Positions 22,915-35,301 are shown, numbered from the stretch's first letter. The stretch: 64,000 bases of DNA from Hysterangium stoloniferum (GCA_015178975.1 WHVD01000041.1:372001-436000); one strand, 5' to 3'. The notes: generated by a model from the sequence alone, not told the origin. A program made the numbers and translations.

Positions 22915-23661
22915 CAGCTGCTAAGGCGGAGTTCAAAGTTTAAAAAAAAAATTCCACTTTCGACCCACAGACAAATTGTGCTGTATCTCAGGAAAGGGAC
23001 CCAATTAAGACAAAATGATTTGGGGTGTGTACTATATATTATAGGTCTATATACCTATGTATATAGTTGGCCTTATGAGATGCTATTTAATATTTAGTGA
23101 AATATCAGTGCAATGGCTTCCCTTCATTCAATTCTTCCTCAATTTGCATATAAGTTGGTGGGACTAATACTATATATTGTGTATGAATATATCCTGAGCT
23201 GTGAGGCTTAATACCACCCTTTGAAAAAGTTGTGCCACATACTGTATGCACACTTAATAGTGAGTAGTATAACTTGTTCAAAAGGTAGCATTAGGCTTCA
23301 CAATTCAGATTATGTTTAGATACAATACATAGTATTAATTCCACCAGCTTATATGCAAATATAGAGGAAATTAAATGAAGGGGAACCATTGCAATGATAT
23401 TTCACTGAATATTAAATAGCCTGTCATAAGGCCAAATATATACATATATATATATACATATATATATATATATCCATATATATATATATATATCCATATA
23501 TATATATATATATCCATATATATATATATATCCATACAATATAATACACATAGCCTGTTATTATGTCTTAATTGCCACTCATTCTGGAGATATGGCACAA
23601 TTTATCTGTGGCAGGACTTTTTTTAAATTTTGAACTCCACCTTAGGTACTCTGAACAGCTG
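22915..23661. mobile_element. foldback MITE with TA target (mariner-like)
   Basis: The left end TA|CAGCTGCTAAGGCGGAGTTC and the right end GAACTCCACCTTAGG...CAGCTG|TA are inverted repeats. The complementarity continues inwards for most of the 747 bp (for example GGCCTTATGAGATGCTATTT and its counterpart AAATAGCCTGTCATAAGGCC), centring near 23240. TA on both sides suggests a Tc1/mariner-type target. A (TA)n tract with CC interruptions (about 23443-23535) expands the right arm. No transposase is encoded. Confidence 0.75.
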
Positions 23662-25610
23662 TAATTATTTAACATTGTTGTGACTCTTGAAGACATGTCC
23701 AGGATGTGCTTCTGTATAACAACAAACCCCTACCCTTTTGAACTAAAGGCTGACTTTATGTAAGCCTGGCACCCCACTCTGATGCATTCACTATTGTTTG
23801 CATTCACCTTTTGTTATGTTCACCTTTTGTCTTCCCTTTTAGTTTCTATTACCACGTGATCATGGCATATATACCTGAGGAGTTTTCCTTATCTTTCCTT
23901 GCTGTACACTACCCATCTGTTAAGTTGCGAGGTCAGAACTCCAATGGAGTCCAAATGAAAGGATGTGGCTTCAGCTTGTGTGCTGTGCCCTTGCAAAGTT
24001 ACTGTCAGTTGTCCTTAAATTTCAAATGTTGCAAGAACTTATCTATTGGGAAGCTGAACAGTGGTTGAACTGTCAGATCCCCAAATTGGTAGAGGGCAGA
24101 GAGAGAGAGAGAGAGAAGATCAGAGGTCTGAGAGAAGAGTGAAGAACTAGTAGAGTAACTAAGTGTGAAGAGTGGTGGAAGTTCTAACTGTTCTATATAC
24201 AAAGAATATCGACCATTTAGGTACAACATGACGATGTATTGACTATCTAAGTCTAATACAGACCAAACACATATTGACTGTTTAGTTCAATATGGTTGAG
24301 TGAAATAGCTATCTAAAGTAGAATAGAGATCTAAAAACAAATAAAGGAGAATTGACTGTAAAGTATGATTCTGAATGACTGCTAGAGTGTTGAAGAGAAT
24401 AACAAGAGAGTCAAATAACAGAGTAGTCCAGATGTAGTCCACACAGATTGAGATAATGGTTTGAGTTTCGACTAATATAGTTCGAAACTCTGATTGCACA
24501 GATAGTTAAAGCCTGTCTGTGACGGTCGAGACGATACCCCAATCACAACTTACAGGACACTAACTGGGTGTCTGGGTAAGTCGTGGTTGCAGGGTAAAAA
24601 GTGTCTGAGTTTTAACTACCAGTGCTAGAATACATAAGTCTGGCACATATGTGCCCACAAGAGTCAATGTACCGAATGCATAGGCTGTCGAACTAAATAT
24701 ATGCATATGATAAAATAGAGAGAAAATAGAAATAATAATGGAAATATAGCGTGGGCTCTTCTGGACTATATTTCAGAGTATATTTTGCAGTATCTCTCTT
24801 GATATTCTGATTGCTCTGTAACTACTTTACAGTTTGGTATATATACAGATTTCCAATGTCTCACAGTACTAATGAGGAGACAAGGAAAGTACCTAAAGTA
24901 GAACAAGAGCATAACTAAATTGGGAATACGACATGTATGAATTTCCAATACTTGGAGAATACAAACTAGAATGAAGGACATAACATATTCAGACATACAG
25001 GGCATACTAATCGGGACATAAGGAAACAGCCTAAAAAGGAGATTCGGTATCTGATGGGTATCCGAGAATATGGGCAATGTCAGGTGACTCAGAGGTTCTA
25101 TGGCATTCCAAGCATGGGTTGTAACAGCTGGGCAGCAGGGGAAAGGGGATGCATAGTTAGAATTAGGAGAATCTTAGCTGTGAGAGCCCTTTGATTTATA
25201 CTTTAGCACAACATGATCACATAACATGTTGAAAAAACATAAACAAGTGCAAACAATCAAGATAGTGCATGATTTTCATTTAAGAGCCTGTTAGCAACAA
25301 AAGGTATCCAATGAACCTTCTATATGAAAATATTCATATTGTTACCATATATGGAGATTACACAATGACATTATGTTATATCAAACTATGCATGATAGAG
25401 CATGTTGACAAATATTTTGGTGATTTCTACTATTTTATCTACTGAGGTATAAGGTATGTAAGTTGAAACTGCAAAACATTGAATACATTGTTGTGAGTCA
25501 CTGTATATAATTTGCTAGTTCATTGAGCAATACACCATGGTCCTATCAACTTGTGTGACCCAGACCAGTGAGCCTATTTGACAACAGGCTTCCACTTTAC
25601 ATATAATCAT
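23662..25610. other. LTR-like sequence without a coding region
   Basis: Contains GGCTTCAGCTTGTGTGCTGT (about 23967), a motif found in several LTR families of this window. It also has a GA run (about 24104-24116), a stretch near 24540-24610 resembling the LTR at 17593-18201, and GGGTTGTAACA at about 25118-25128, an LTR-like end. I suspect one or more old solo LTRs but cannot fix boundaries. The 103-codon frame at 24766-25077 has no recognisable feature. Confidence 0.4.
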
Positions 25611-27013
25611 CACTTCTGCAGTTTGGAGACACTTGTTTTTCAAAGTCTAGAATCACTGGTCCTGTTACTAATTTGTCGTGGTCTATTGCTCAGATAAACA
25701 GAGACCTCAAGGTTCCTGCCTACTAATACCCACTAAAGCCTTGGAAAAAATCCCCCAGCTTCATGCTGGTCAGTTGGCCAAGCTGCAGTACCTTCTTCCA
25801 TAGCTTATTCACACCACTCTTTGGCAGTGCCTTGTGTTGTACCTGGATGGATTTGTAGACAGCACATCCATTTGTATTATACTTTCCATAGTCTTAATCC
25901 ATCGGTTTCCGGATTCCTCCTTTGTGGGAATTACTTGGCCCCTCTGTCCCATCTGAGTCCTCAACTCACACCTCAATTTCCAAATATCATAGGCATTAGG
26001 AATGGCCTTTTTTTCCGCTTATCCGGGACAAATATCGATTTGCAAGAATACTGTCCATTGAATAGGATTACGTCTCTCTAGCCCTTTTGGCTCTTTTCAA
26101 CACTCCTGATGATGGTGGAATGGCCGTACTCCGGAGGAAACATAACCATACCAGATTAATACCACTCTTCGACCTCGCCCCAATTCACATTCGCTGCAGA
26201 GCGTCTCTGACCACTGGCATGTGATGGTGAGGTGCAGGTTGAATAGCAATACATAAAGCTTCTAGAACGTCTGATGTTCATACAGATGTCAGTTTGGCAC
26301 AACCCTGTTACACAGCTAAGTATTATTGCTGGGCTGTCCACATGATAGGAATATCGTTGAACCAATGATCCCGCGCCAAAATGTTAGAGATAGCTTCAAT
26401 TGCTTGACATACACACCATACAAAACCTGTAAATAGGCAACCAAAACGAGATAACCGCCATAGCTTCCTCGATGACTGCCCAAGAGATTTACGCTGAACG
26501 TCTCTTGCATGCTAAGCGTGGTCAGCCTCTTTGGAATGCAGATCCTTACGATGAGCTGCCTGTTGAAATTGCAGATGTAGGCTATGTCAGAGATGGGTCA
26601 TGGATAAGACTGTTCAACGCCTCAAAGCCCGCGGAAGACCCCTACAACAGCACACTTCATCCCGGCGTTCCTACCAATCACGAACCGTTTTCAACTGGAA
26701 AAATAAAGCGGGGGATACTCTCAAAGTTATCACCTATCATGAGTAAAGAGGTGAAGCGTATCGGGATCCATGGTGACGTCTCTGTTGGGTAAGTTATATG
26801 ACGTCCTATTGTGAATATAAATGTCCTCTAATACTCCTGTTAAACACAGACCTTTAATAATTCAATCTGGGGGTGGATTTACCTTTGAATCGTCGAACGC
26901 TACCGGTGCCATATTGACCCTTGGAGATGACGCTGACTCCATGGATGCTCTGGATACTCGCTACTTTACTTCCGCCATTTGGGATCACCATCAAGATTGG
27001 CTAGAATTCGCCA

Positions 27014-27329
27014 TATTAGAGTAAACTGCAAGCCTGGGGAGCAAGTTGAATGACTCTCTATGTAGGGCAGAGAATGCGACTTAGATAGAGCGGTGTAGAG
27101 ATAAACCGATGCTATAACTAGGCTTCCAGTTGAGGTTTCTACTCCTCAACTGGGGCTAACTATATACTATATTACATGGTTAGTGCATGGGTCTGTGCTC
27201 ACAAGGAACTCGGAACTCCGTCACTAAACTAATAATACTATCATGGAAGTCCATGAACCGGCGATAACCTAAGCAGTCACAATACAAGGTATGAGGTCAT
27301 ACTAATAGATGATACCTCATATTCCAACA
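27014..27329 (-). repeat. 3' LTR of the gag-only element
   Basis: 316 bp, same sequence as 27960-28275. Contains the stem CCAGTTGAGG / CCTCAACTGG. Confidence 0.9.
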
Positions 27330-27350
27330 CCACCCCTTGACCGAATACCT

Positions 27351-27929
27351 CTATTCTCCTTGGAATAGCCCATAGTTTGGGGTTGTTTTCGATTTAGGTT
27401 TTGACGAGGATGTGGTGGTCGCGAGTGCTGGAGTGGAATTGCCTTTACTCTTCGCACGAGCACGATCTCGTCTTGACTGAGCTTTCCGACGACGTAACTC
27501 AGTTCCCTCCACAGAAAGTGAAGCATACTGAGGGGCGATGAACGGAAAGGGATAATGCGGGGCGATGGCATTGGCATAAACCGGAAGGGGAGTGGGGCGA
27601 TTCCTCTTCTTATGGTTGGCGGCAATGCGGCGTCTAACCGCAGCGGGATTCTTGGAACGACAGGCCGAGGCTTGGTGTCCCTTGGCAGAACACTTCCCAC
27701 ACTTAACGGATGGGGAGGCCGACTTCTTCTGCACGGCCTCAGATGCGCGCAGAAGTGGAGCCATCTCCTCGAAGTGAGCTTGACTCCAGTCCATCACTGC
27801 TCGGGCGACCTGTATGACGAAGGTCCAGATCAACACTGCAACTTGGTTGAATCCGGCGTTCGACGTCGATGGGGGTGACTTCTTGAGCAGCGCTTCAAGA
27901 CTGTTGGTTGCTTTGACACGGTCGGGCAT
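27351..27929 (-). CDS. gag-like protein with one CCHC zinc knuckle
   Basis: 192 codons from the ATG at 27929, which lies 31 nt inside the 5' LTR boundary; a longer frame starts within the LTR. The N-terminal half is helical-looking (ATNSLEALLKKSP, VLIWTFVIQVARAVMDW). The knuckle is CGKCSAKGHQASAC (CX2CX4HX4C). The C-terminal part is very basic (ELRRRKAQSRRDRARAKSKG), as expected for RNA binding. No protease, RT or integrase motif follows. Frame is intact. Likely packages the element RNA. Confidence 0.75.
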   Translation of the reverse strand: MPDRVKATNSLEALLKKSPPSTSNAGFNQVAVLIWTFVIQVARAVMDWSQAHFEEMAPLLRASEAVQKKSASPSVKCGKCSAKGHQASACRSKNPAAVRRRIAANHKKRNRPTPLPVYANAIAPHYPFPFIAPQYASLSVEGTELRRRKAQSRRDRARAKSKGNSTPALATTTSSSKPKSKTTPNYGLFQGE

Positions 27930-27959
27930 CGTGAAAGCCACAACAGGGATAACTGGAAG

Positions 27960-28275
27960 TATTAGAGTAAACTGCAAGCCTGGGGAGCAAGTTGAATGAC
28001 TCTCTATGTAGGGCAGAGAATGCGACTTAGATAGAGCGGTGTAGAGATAAACCGATGCTATAACTAGGCTTCCAGTTGAGGTTTCTACTCCTCAACTGGG
28101 GCTAACTATATACTATATTACATGGTTAGTGCATGGGTCTGTGCTCACAAGGAACTCGGAACTCCGTCACTAAACTAATAATACTATCATGGAAGTCCAT
28201 GAACCGGCGATAACCTAAGCAGTCACAATACAAGGTATGAGGTCATACTAATAGATGATACCTCATATTCCAACA
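27960..28275 (-). repeat. 5' LTR of the gag-only element
   Basis: 316 bp, identical by eye to 27014-27329; outer flank CGCCA (28276-28280). Confidence 0.9.
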
Positions 28276-28649
28276 CGCCAATGTATCCCATGGCCGTCAG
28301 ATCAGTCTTTGGGATATAGTACTCGTTACTGGCTATGATCGCACATCTTCATGGGCAGCTGCGGTTTTCAGTGGTAGCGCCTTCCGTTTCGGTATAAACC
28401 TTGACATTCAGACGGGTATTGCAAAGGCCACCGTCTTAGGAGAGATATCAAAGGAGACTCATCTGGAGGCTATGAACAGCGGACCACTAGGTCGTCGTGT
28501 AAGGACAGGTGGGGACCGAGACCAATGTGTCTTTGTGCGTGGATACAAGATGGGAGACAGAAAGTCAAGTATTATGAGGCGATGGAAGAGAAGAAATAAG
28601 CAACCTTATGACGGTTACTCACACTGCAATTTTCGGCCAAAGGATAACG

Positions 28650-28893
28650 ATGGCGACGACGGCCACAATGGTGGCGGCGGCGGCAACGGTCACAATGGTG
28701 GTGGTGGTGGCGGCAACGGCCACAATGATGGTGGTGGTGGCAACGGCCACAATGGTGGTGGCGGCGGCAACGGCCACAATGGTGGTGGCGACGGCAACGG
28801 CCACAATGGTGGCGGCGACGGCAACGGCTACAATGGTGGTGGCGGCGACGGCAACGGCTACAATGGTGGTGACGGCGGCGGCAACGAGAGTCG
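28650..28893 (+). repeat. Gly/Asn-coding minisatellite
   Basis: Imperfect units of about 24-33 bp built on GGCAACGGCCACAATGGTGG encode (N)GHNGGGGG runs. Copy A has only one or two units at 8310-8345, so the array expanded after the duplication, or shrank in A. The minus-strand 95-codon frame over this array is a shadow. Confidence 0.85.
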
Positions 28894-29679
28894 GCAGTTT
28901 ATTCAACCACCATATGACAGTGAGTCTACATCGAACTCGGAGTCGTCGGGATCGAGCAGGGGTTCAAGCACTGCTGGCGCGTCATTTGCTAAACACTCGG
29001 ATGACTATGTATCACAGTCAAGCTATCCACCCGACGATATTGTACCCCTCTGTAAGGAAGGGTCAGTTCTGGACCAAAAAATGGTCAGTATTTGATGGCG
29101 TTTGAATGTGTAAATGTAATGCTCATACCTAGCTGCCCAGAGCGTGTCTTGCTTGGATATTATGTTGGAATACATTTTAGAGGTATTGTCCAATTCGCTA
29201 CCCTCCATGAAGTTAATTGGATTGACATTGTTTCAGAAATCGGATGCTGACTTTGCATTGGTGCACGACGACGATTTTATACATTTAAAGATAACTCCTG
29301 AAGTGAGTTCATAAGCATTCAATGCGCTTTCTACTAACTCGTTTCCTATTCCAAAGGCCACAGACACTATTCAAGGTTTTGAAAACTATCTTTATGGAGT
29401 GAGCCCAAAAGTTTTTGTGGAAGACGGCAGTACGTCCCTTAGGCTTTGGTCATTAGGTGACTGCTAATTTTGGTAGTTGGTATGCTTGAGTTTACATACC
29501 ATCCACGTCTATCAATCACATTGGACGATATATTACATGGGGATGTTATGTCAAACACGATCAGGAAAGCCGGCAGGACGCCAGACTCTGAGAAGAGTTA
29601 CCAGCTTGAACACTTTCCCACACCGTGTGCTCTCCAGGCTCTCCAACACACGGAGAGAAACCCAGATAGTGCTGACGAG

Positions 29680-29910
29680 CGCGGGAGCGGCCGCAATATT
29701 TACATGACCGACGGTTACTATCCGTCCCCTCCTCTCAGCAACCAAAGCAGCCAAGGCGGCGCTTGGAGCGGGAGTGGCCGCAATATTTACATGACCGACG
29801 GTTACTATCCGTCCCCTCCTCTCAGCAACCAAAGCAGCCGGGGCAGCGCCTGGAGCGGGAGCGGCCGCAATCTTTACATGTCCAGCAGTTATACCTCCTC
29901 TCTCAACAGC
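29680..29910 (+). repeat. 87-bp coding tandem repeat, about 2.5 units
   Basis: Units encode GSGRNIYMTDGYYPSPPLSN followed by QSSQGGAWS (29 residues). The third unit diverges to GRNLYMSSSY. It lies in the exon ending DNYLPPTRDILP before an intron at about 29995-30034. Copy A lacks it. Confidence 0.85.
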
Positions 29911-30034
29911 AGGGCCGGCTCCCGGAGCCGGAGCGACAGCGATAATAGTAACCTTAATGATAATTACCTACCTCCAACTAGAGATATCCTTCCAGGTATT
30001 TCTCCTGTTGCTATTTCCTTGTCCCACTGACCAG

Positions 30035-30488
30035 AATTCCCAAATCACTACAGCACATTTCGCTTACACCCCCGACGCGGTACCCCCTACTCAGGAACCT
30101 TTTAGTGGCCGCTTCGTGCAATACACATCCGACGTGACGCCCCAGATAAGTTCAGATCATCCTGGGTTTCCAACGAGAACTACCCGGTATGATGACCCAA
30201 GTCGCAAGTACCCTTGCGATGAGTGTGGCAAAAGCTTTCTCACGCCTAGTGCTCTCCAGACTCACCAAAACACCCATACGGGTGCAAAGCGTGCGTCTAA
30301 TATAATACTCCAAGGCATTCTTTCGAAGGCTTACTCTTTCTCCTATTTAGCGTATGTATGCTCTAAATGTAGAATGACTTTCAGCGTGAAATCAAATCAA
30401 AGACGTCACGAACAGTCCGTTCACAGCGGGGATCCAGCCCCCGAAAATCAACCTTATTACCTACATCCAATTAGAGAGGCCTTACCAG
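30035..30488 (+). pseudogene. two-finger C2H2 module B1
   Basis: Starts after GACCAG. Finger CDECGKSFLTPSALQTHQNTH is followed by an intron 30292-30350, then finger CSKCRMTFSVKSNQRRHEQSVH. Both fingers keep all four zinc ligands. Part of the copy B gene, which is broken upstream by a stop and the retrotransposon. Confidence 0.7.
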
Positions 30489-30526
30489 GTATTTATCGGT
30501 TAATAATTCCTCGTCCCGCTGACCAG

Positions 30527-30960
30527 AATTCCCAAATCGACAGAATACTTCCCGAACCTCCAGCACGCGACACCTCCTACCGGCCCTCAGGAACCTCCTA
30601 GTGGCCGTTTCGTGCAGTACGCATCCGATATGACGCCCCAGAGAAGTTCAGATAGACTTGGAGTTCCAAAGAAAACCACCCGGTATGATGACCCACGTCG
30701 CAAGTTCTCTTGCGATGAGTGTGGCAAAAAATTTCCCACACCTAATGCTCTCTACACTCACCAAAACACCCATACGGCAAAGCGTGCGTCTAATATAATA
30801 TTCCAATGACATTCTTTCGAAGGCTTACTCTTTCTCTTTTTTAGCGTTTGTATGCTCTAAATGTGGAAAGTCTTTCAGCGTGAAATCAAATCTACGACGT
30901 CACGAACAGTCCGTTCACAGCGTGGTTCCAGCCGCCGATGATAAGGGAAATGACGGGAGG
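30527..30960 (+). pseudogene. two-finger C2H2 module B2
   Basis: Finger CDECGKKFPTPNALYTHQNTH, intron, then CSKCGKSFSVKSNLRRHEQSVH. The donor that reads GGTGCAAAG in other modules is GGCAAAG here, so splicing would need a GC donor. Without it the frame ends at NIIFQ (30809). Confidence 0.65.
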
Positions 30961-31200
30961 TCCTAATGTTCTCACTGCCGCTGGTCGGATGTCACGAGCC
31001 AACAAAACTCCCAGCTATTTATCATATTTCTCTCAATTTAATACCAAAATGATCTACTTTCAAGCTTCCGGTATTTCAGTGTACCTATTTTTGCTATTTC
31101 ATCCCGTAGCCCAATTGCTTTCTAGTAAAGGACAGCTAGCCTACCGCCCTCAACCAATTGCAGCCTCTCCCACCCTTATTATCCCATTGTATTTTTCTAA

Positions 31201-31480
31201 TATTTGACTGCATTGAGATGTGATGGTCCAGATCGCAAGTACGCTTGCGATGAGTGTCCCGAACACTTTTCAACATCGGGTACCTGCAAATCCACCGACG
31301 CACCCATACTGGCGCCGCCCGGCGTGCGTATTATAAGACACCAATGGCATCCTATCGAAGGCTTACTCTTTGTCTTCTTTAGCGTTTGTATGCTCTAAAT
31401 GTAGAAAGACTTTCAGCGTGAATTCAAATCTACGACGACACGAACGCTCCATTCACAACGTAGTTCCAGCTGCTGCTGAT
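31201..31480 (+). pseudogene. C2H2 module B3, decayed first finger
   Basis: KYACDECPEHFSTSG then a frameshift (CKSTDAPI) that loses the two histidines. The second finger, after TTCTTTAG, is intact: CSKCRKTFSVNSNLRRHERSIH. This matches module A3 in position. Confidence 0.6.
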
Positions 31481-32408
31481 TAACCTAGCAGCTCCTTTTC
31501 TTACTCCTCTTCGCACAGAAGTTGAAGGAATGGGAAGCCCTGAAAAACATGAGAAAAACATGAACTCGAACGCTTCGCCCTTGTGGAAAGTAGAGTGGGA
31601 GCTGCTGTTCATGTTGGAGGTGTTGGCGGGAAATTGGAGACCGATCACACTATGCGATCATCTACATATCCAGTATATTCAATGTACTTTGGTTTTAAAA
31701 AGTGCCACCAAGTTTACTCAGTCATCGTCGACACCTAGTCCTTCACTGCCGTTTGCAGTGGCTGAAGCGAAAGATCATCGAGGACCTGTACGACTGAGAG
31801 AAAGCTTACTATAAGCACAGTACTGAAGTTTACCTCCCGTTGTAAGTTTGACTCCTAAGCCCGAGCCTTGAGACTTGCACGTAATGGTATATTCTCAATA
31901 TCGCTTTGGCAACGCCTCATGGCTCTCAAATCCGTACCGTGGGGTGATCCTGCTGCCTGCATGCAGATGCATGCCGTTCCCATTGAGATGATTCCAGATT
32001 TGGATTATGCCTGGCATTCGTCTTGAACAAACCATGAGGCGAGTGACAGTGGGTACCATCTGCAAGGGACCCATTTAATTACTTGAACTTGAGACCCATG
32101 GTTTTCCTCCCGCTCCAAGTCTTGATTTTCGGCTGCATCCCTACGAATGTTGTGCCTTGAAATCTGAAGAAAAATTTTCAGTGAAAAAACTTGGCATACA
32201 AGTAAAAAGAATTTCTCAGAAATAGGAGGTTAGCCTAAGGTTTAGCGACTGTTCTATTTTATAGTTATGGATCCACCGGCGATGCCCGGGGTACGCCGCT
32301 TATTTAGCCCTTGTCTACAGACTGTGCCAGTGGATCCACAATCAAACCGCAACCACTCCTTTCTGTGCAACCACCGTCCTACTTCCTTTTCATTCCTAAA
32401 AACGCATA
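31481..32408. other. end of copy B and upstream region of calmodulin
   Basis: Duplicated sequence continues to 32055. The 350 bases before the calmodulin ATG hold an inverted pair GGATCCAC...GTGGATCC at about 32268-32339 and CTATTTTATAG at about 32253-32263. A promoter is expected here; no element is certain. Confidence 0.4.
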
Positions 32409-33345
<937 letters not shown>

Positions 33346-33663
33346 TCACCCTGAGCGATGCTTGTATTTTCCAATCCTTAGTTGTTACCTACGTCCGCTC
33401 GTAAATCGACTACACACAATAATCCTTGTCCTTGTTTTGAATACATGAAATAACATGGGAACGTATTATTTGGTTACATAAGACGACACGTCATGACCAC
33501 AACTGGAATACATCACGTATATGAAGGACATCCCAGGTAACGGATCCACCCATTACCTGGCATTTGATATTAGACCCAGTCATATCCCTGGCTTGAACGA
33601 GCCCTCTATCCGTGAGAGACAGAAAGGACTTTTCGACGCATCTATCCTCAAGGCACTAATAAC
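33346..33663. other. convergent intergenic region
   Basis: Shared 3' region between calmodulin (+) and the WASP homologue (-). Probably contains both poly(A) sites; AAATAACATG near 33447 is AT-rich, but I can name no precise signal. Confidence 0.4.
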
Positions 33664-35301
33664 CTAATCCCAATCTTCCTCATCATCCTCCTCATCACTA
33701 TCGCCCAACTTCTTACTCCTCTGGCTCAGCGCTGCAGCCAACGCACTCGCCAGATCGCCACCTCCACCGCTGCTTTCCTCCGCAGGGGCAGGGGAAGGCG
33801 CAGATGGCACTGGAGAGGTCTTCTTGAGCGAATGGACACCTTTGCCTGGAGATATTTTTCCGTAAGCTATACTTACTCCACATGATAATATACAAACCTT
33901 GAATACTCGCAAGGAGATCGGCACGACCAGGTTGGGGCGCAGGTAGATTTGCTACAGCAGCACCCCCCGGAGGTGGTGGGGGTGGTGGAGGCGGCGGCGG
34001 AGCCCCCGATGATGGCGGTGGCGGTGGCGGCGGCGGCGGTGGCGGCGGCGCAGAAGGTGCACCAGTTCGCGCTGGAGGGGGTGGTGGCGGTGGTGGCGGC
34101 GCAGAAGGTGCAGCAGTTCGCGCTGCTGGTGGAGGAGGCGGTGCCGGAGCGGCGGCAGCTCTGGCAGGGGGCAGCGGAGGCGCATGAGGAGCAGCTGGGG
34201 CTCGTGCCGGAGGAGCTGGTGGGGGCGGGGGCGGGGTTGGGGTTGTCGCAGGTCTGCTAGGGGGAGGAAGCGCGGCGGGCGATCTCGCAGGCGGGGGTGG
34301 TGTCGCTACGGGTCTCGTGGGCGGCGGAGGCGGTGTCGCTACAGGTCTCGTTGGCGCTGGAGGCAGTCGCGAAGGCGGCCGTGAGGGAGGAGGAGGGGCG
34401 CGCGAGGGCGGGGTAGGGGAGGGAGGGGTCTCAGGAACGGAGGTTGTTGCGCTGTCGTTGACTACAGGCTGTCGCCGAGGTGCCGGAGGCGGGGGCGGTT
34501 TCTTCTTCACCTGTGGACTGGCCTTCGCCGCCGCTTGACGCTCCTTTACGAACTCTCGTATATAGTCCTCGTTTTCTCGAATGACATCTTCGCTGATTCC
34601 CTTATCGCGTACGTCTTCCAAGAGCGCTTTCCAGGATGCGTCTACACCACTGCTCACGAAGCCACGCTCTGCATCGTACCCCATATGGGCGACATGAATA
34701 AATGATCCTGGGGCAGGAGCAGAAATGCGACTCTTGTCAATCTTGCCACCAGATGATGAAGCCCTAGTTCGGGCCGGTTTGGATGCCTTCTTGGCTGAAA
34801 CATTGTTAGTTCAACTAAATGTGAAATGCATAGTAATAGGGAGGACGTACAGTTCTTTGACCTATTCTTGACTTTCTTATACAAAGTGTCAGCCTCCGAC
34901 ACATCCGCAAACACGAACCCAATTATGCAATGCTGCGCGCGAATATAGGCATTAACGCCAACGCAAAACTAAACAAATACGATTCAATTGCTCACGTCAC
35001 CGGGGAACGAATGAAACGCCGTCCGATCCTTCGCATACTCCTCCTCCAGCGGCATCTCACATTCCCACAGCACCCCTCTGGTCCCCTGCAAGTCGCACAA
35101 TTTGAACCAAAACGCCCCGTTCTTTAAATCGCGCACAAATGCCAGCCCGCCTTGCAGCCCGGTATACGACCACTTCTCGGGGTCGGGATATGCATAGTAA
35201 ACCCGCGCTAAAGTGGCAGTGAGGATCTTGAAATTCGAAGTGGGTATCGTTGATTTGATACGGCTTTTATCAGCGGAAGATATTGTTGATTGCGTGGGCA
35301 T
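33664..35301 (-). CDS. WASP/Las17 homologue (actin nucleation promoter)
   Basis: Four exons (35301-34996, 34932-34851, 34794-33898, 33845-33664) give 488 residues, with introns of 63, 56 and 52 nt. Order of domains: WH1/EVH1 (about 15-125; ATLARVYYAYP, GGLAFVRDLKNGAFWFKLCD); a CRIB-like GTPase-binding segment (153-168, ISAPAPGSFIHVAHMG); a long polyproline region (about 200-405); WH2 (GRADLLASIQGKGVHSLKKT, 419-438); a central helix (DLASALAAALSQRSKKL); and an acidic tail ending EEDDEEDWD with the Trp that contacts Arp2/3. It would recruit Arp2/3 to branch actin at endocytic sites under Cdc42/SH3-protein control. I chose the ATG at 35301 (MPTQSTISSADKSR); a longer frame begins at 35403 but its extra residues are not WH1-like. 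Confidence 0.93.

Larger units (their letters stand above)
27014..28275 (-). mobile_element. gag-only LTR retrotransposon (TR-GAG-like), recent insertion
   Basis: Two 316-bp direct repeats (27014-27329 and 27960-28275) that look identical by eye bracket 630 bp. Target duplication CGCCA is at 27009-27013 and 28276-28280. In sense (minus) orientation the LTR starts TGTTGGAATATGAGG and ends CTCTAATA, so the 3' terminus is TA, not the usual CA. A purine tract AAGGGGTGG precedes the 3' LTR. No tRNA-like primer site TGG is evident after the 5' LTR. The only gene is a small gag-like frame. Proliferation would need enzymes from another element. It split an exon of copy B. Confidence 0.85.
26472..29660 (+). 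pseudogene. conserved fungal N-terminal domain plus Gly/Asn linker (copy B)
   Basis: Exons: 26472-26788, 26850-27013 (interrupted by the retrotransposon and continued at 28281), to 29083; intron from 29084. The N-terminal exon is open (MTAQEIYAERLLHAKRG, DELPVEIADVGYVRDGSW), unlike copy A. Removing the retrotransposon with one copy of its CGCCA duplication restores WLEFANVSHGRQISLW. The linker is a long series of NGHNGGGGG units. Downstream, the exon beginning near 29184 has a 5-base length difference from copy A and an in-frame TAA at 29312-29314 (copy A has TAC). Copy B is therefore also broken. GMLEFTYHPRLSITLDDI (about 29477-29540) closes the conserved region. Function unknown. Confidence 0.7.
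25611..32055. repeat. segmental duplication, copy B
   Basis: Direct duplicate of 6641-12021. It contains a full set of the same exons plus a 1.26-kb retrotransposon (27014-28275), a longer Gly/Asn repeat and an 87-bp tandem repeat that copy A lacks. Confidence 0.85.

Noticed and set aside
28608..29105. Thr/Ala/Val-rich frames on both strands over the Gly/Asn array
   Set aside because: Alternative frames of the minisatellite; the Gly/Asn frame continues the conserved domain.
33949..34260. Plus-strand frames over the WASP polyproline region
   Set aside because: They are low-complexity shadows of the proline codons on the opposite strand.
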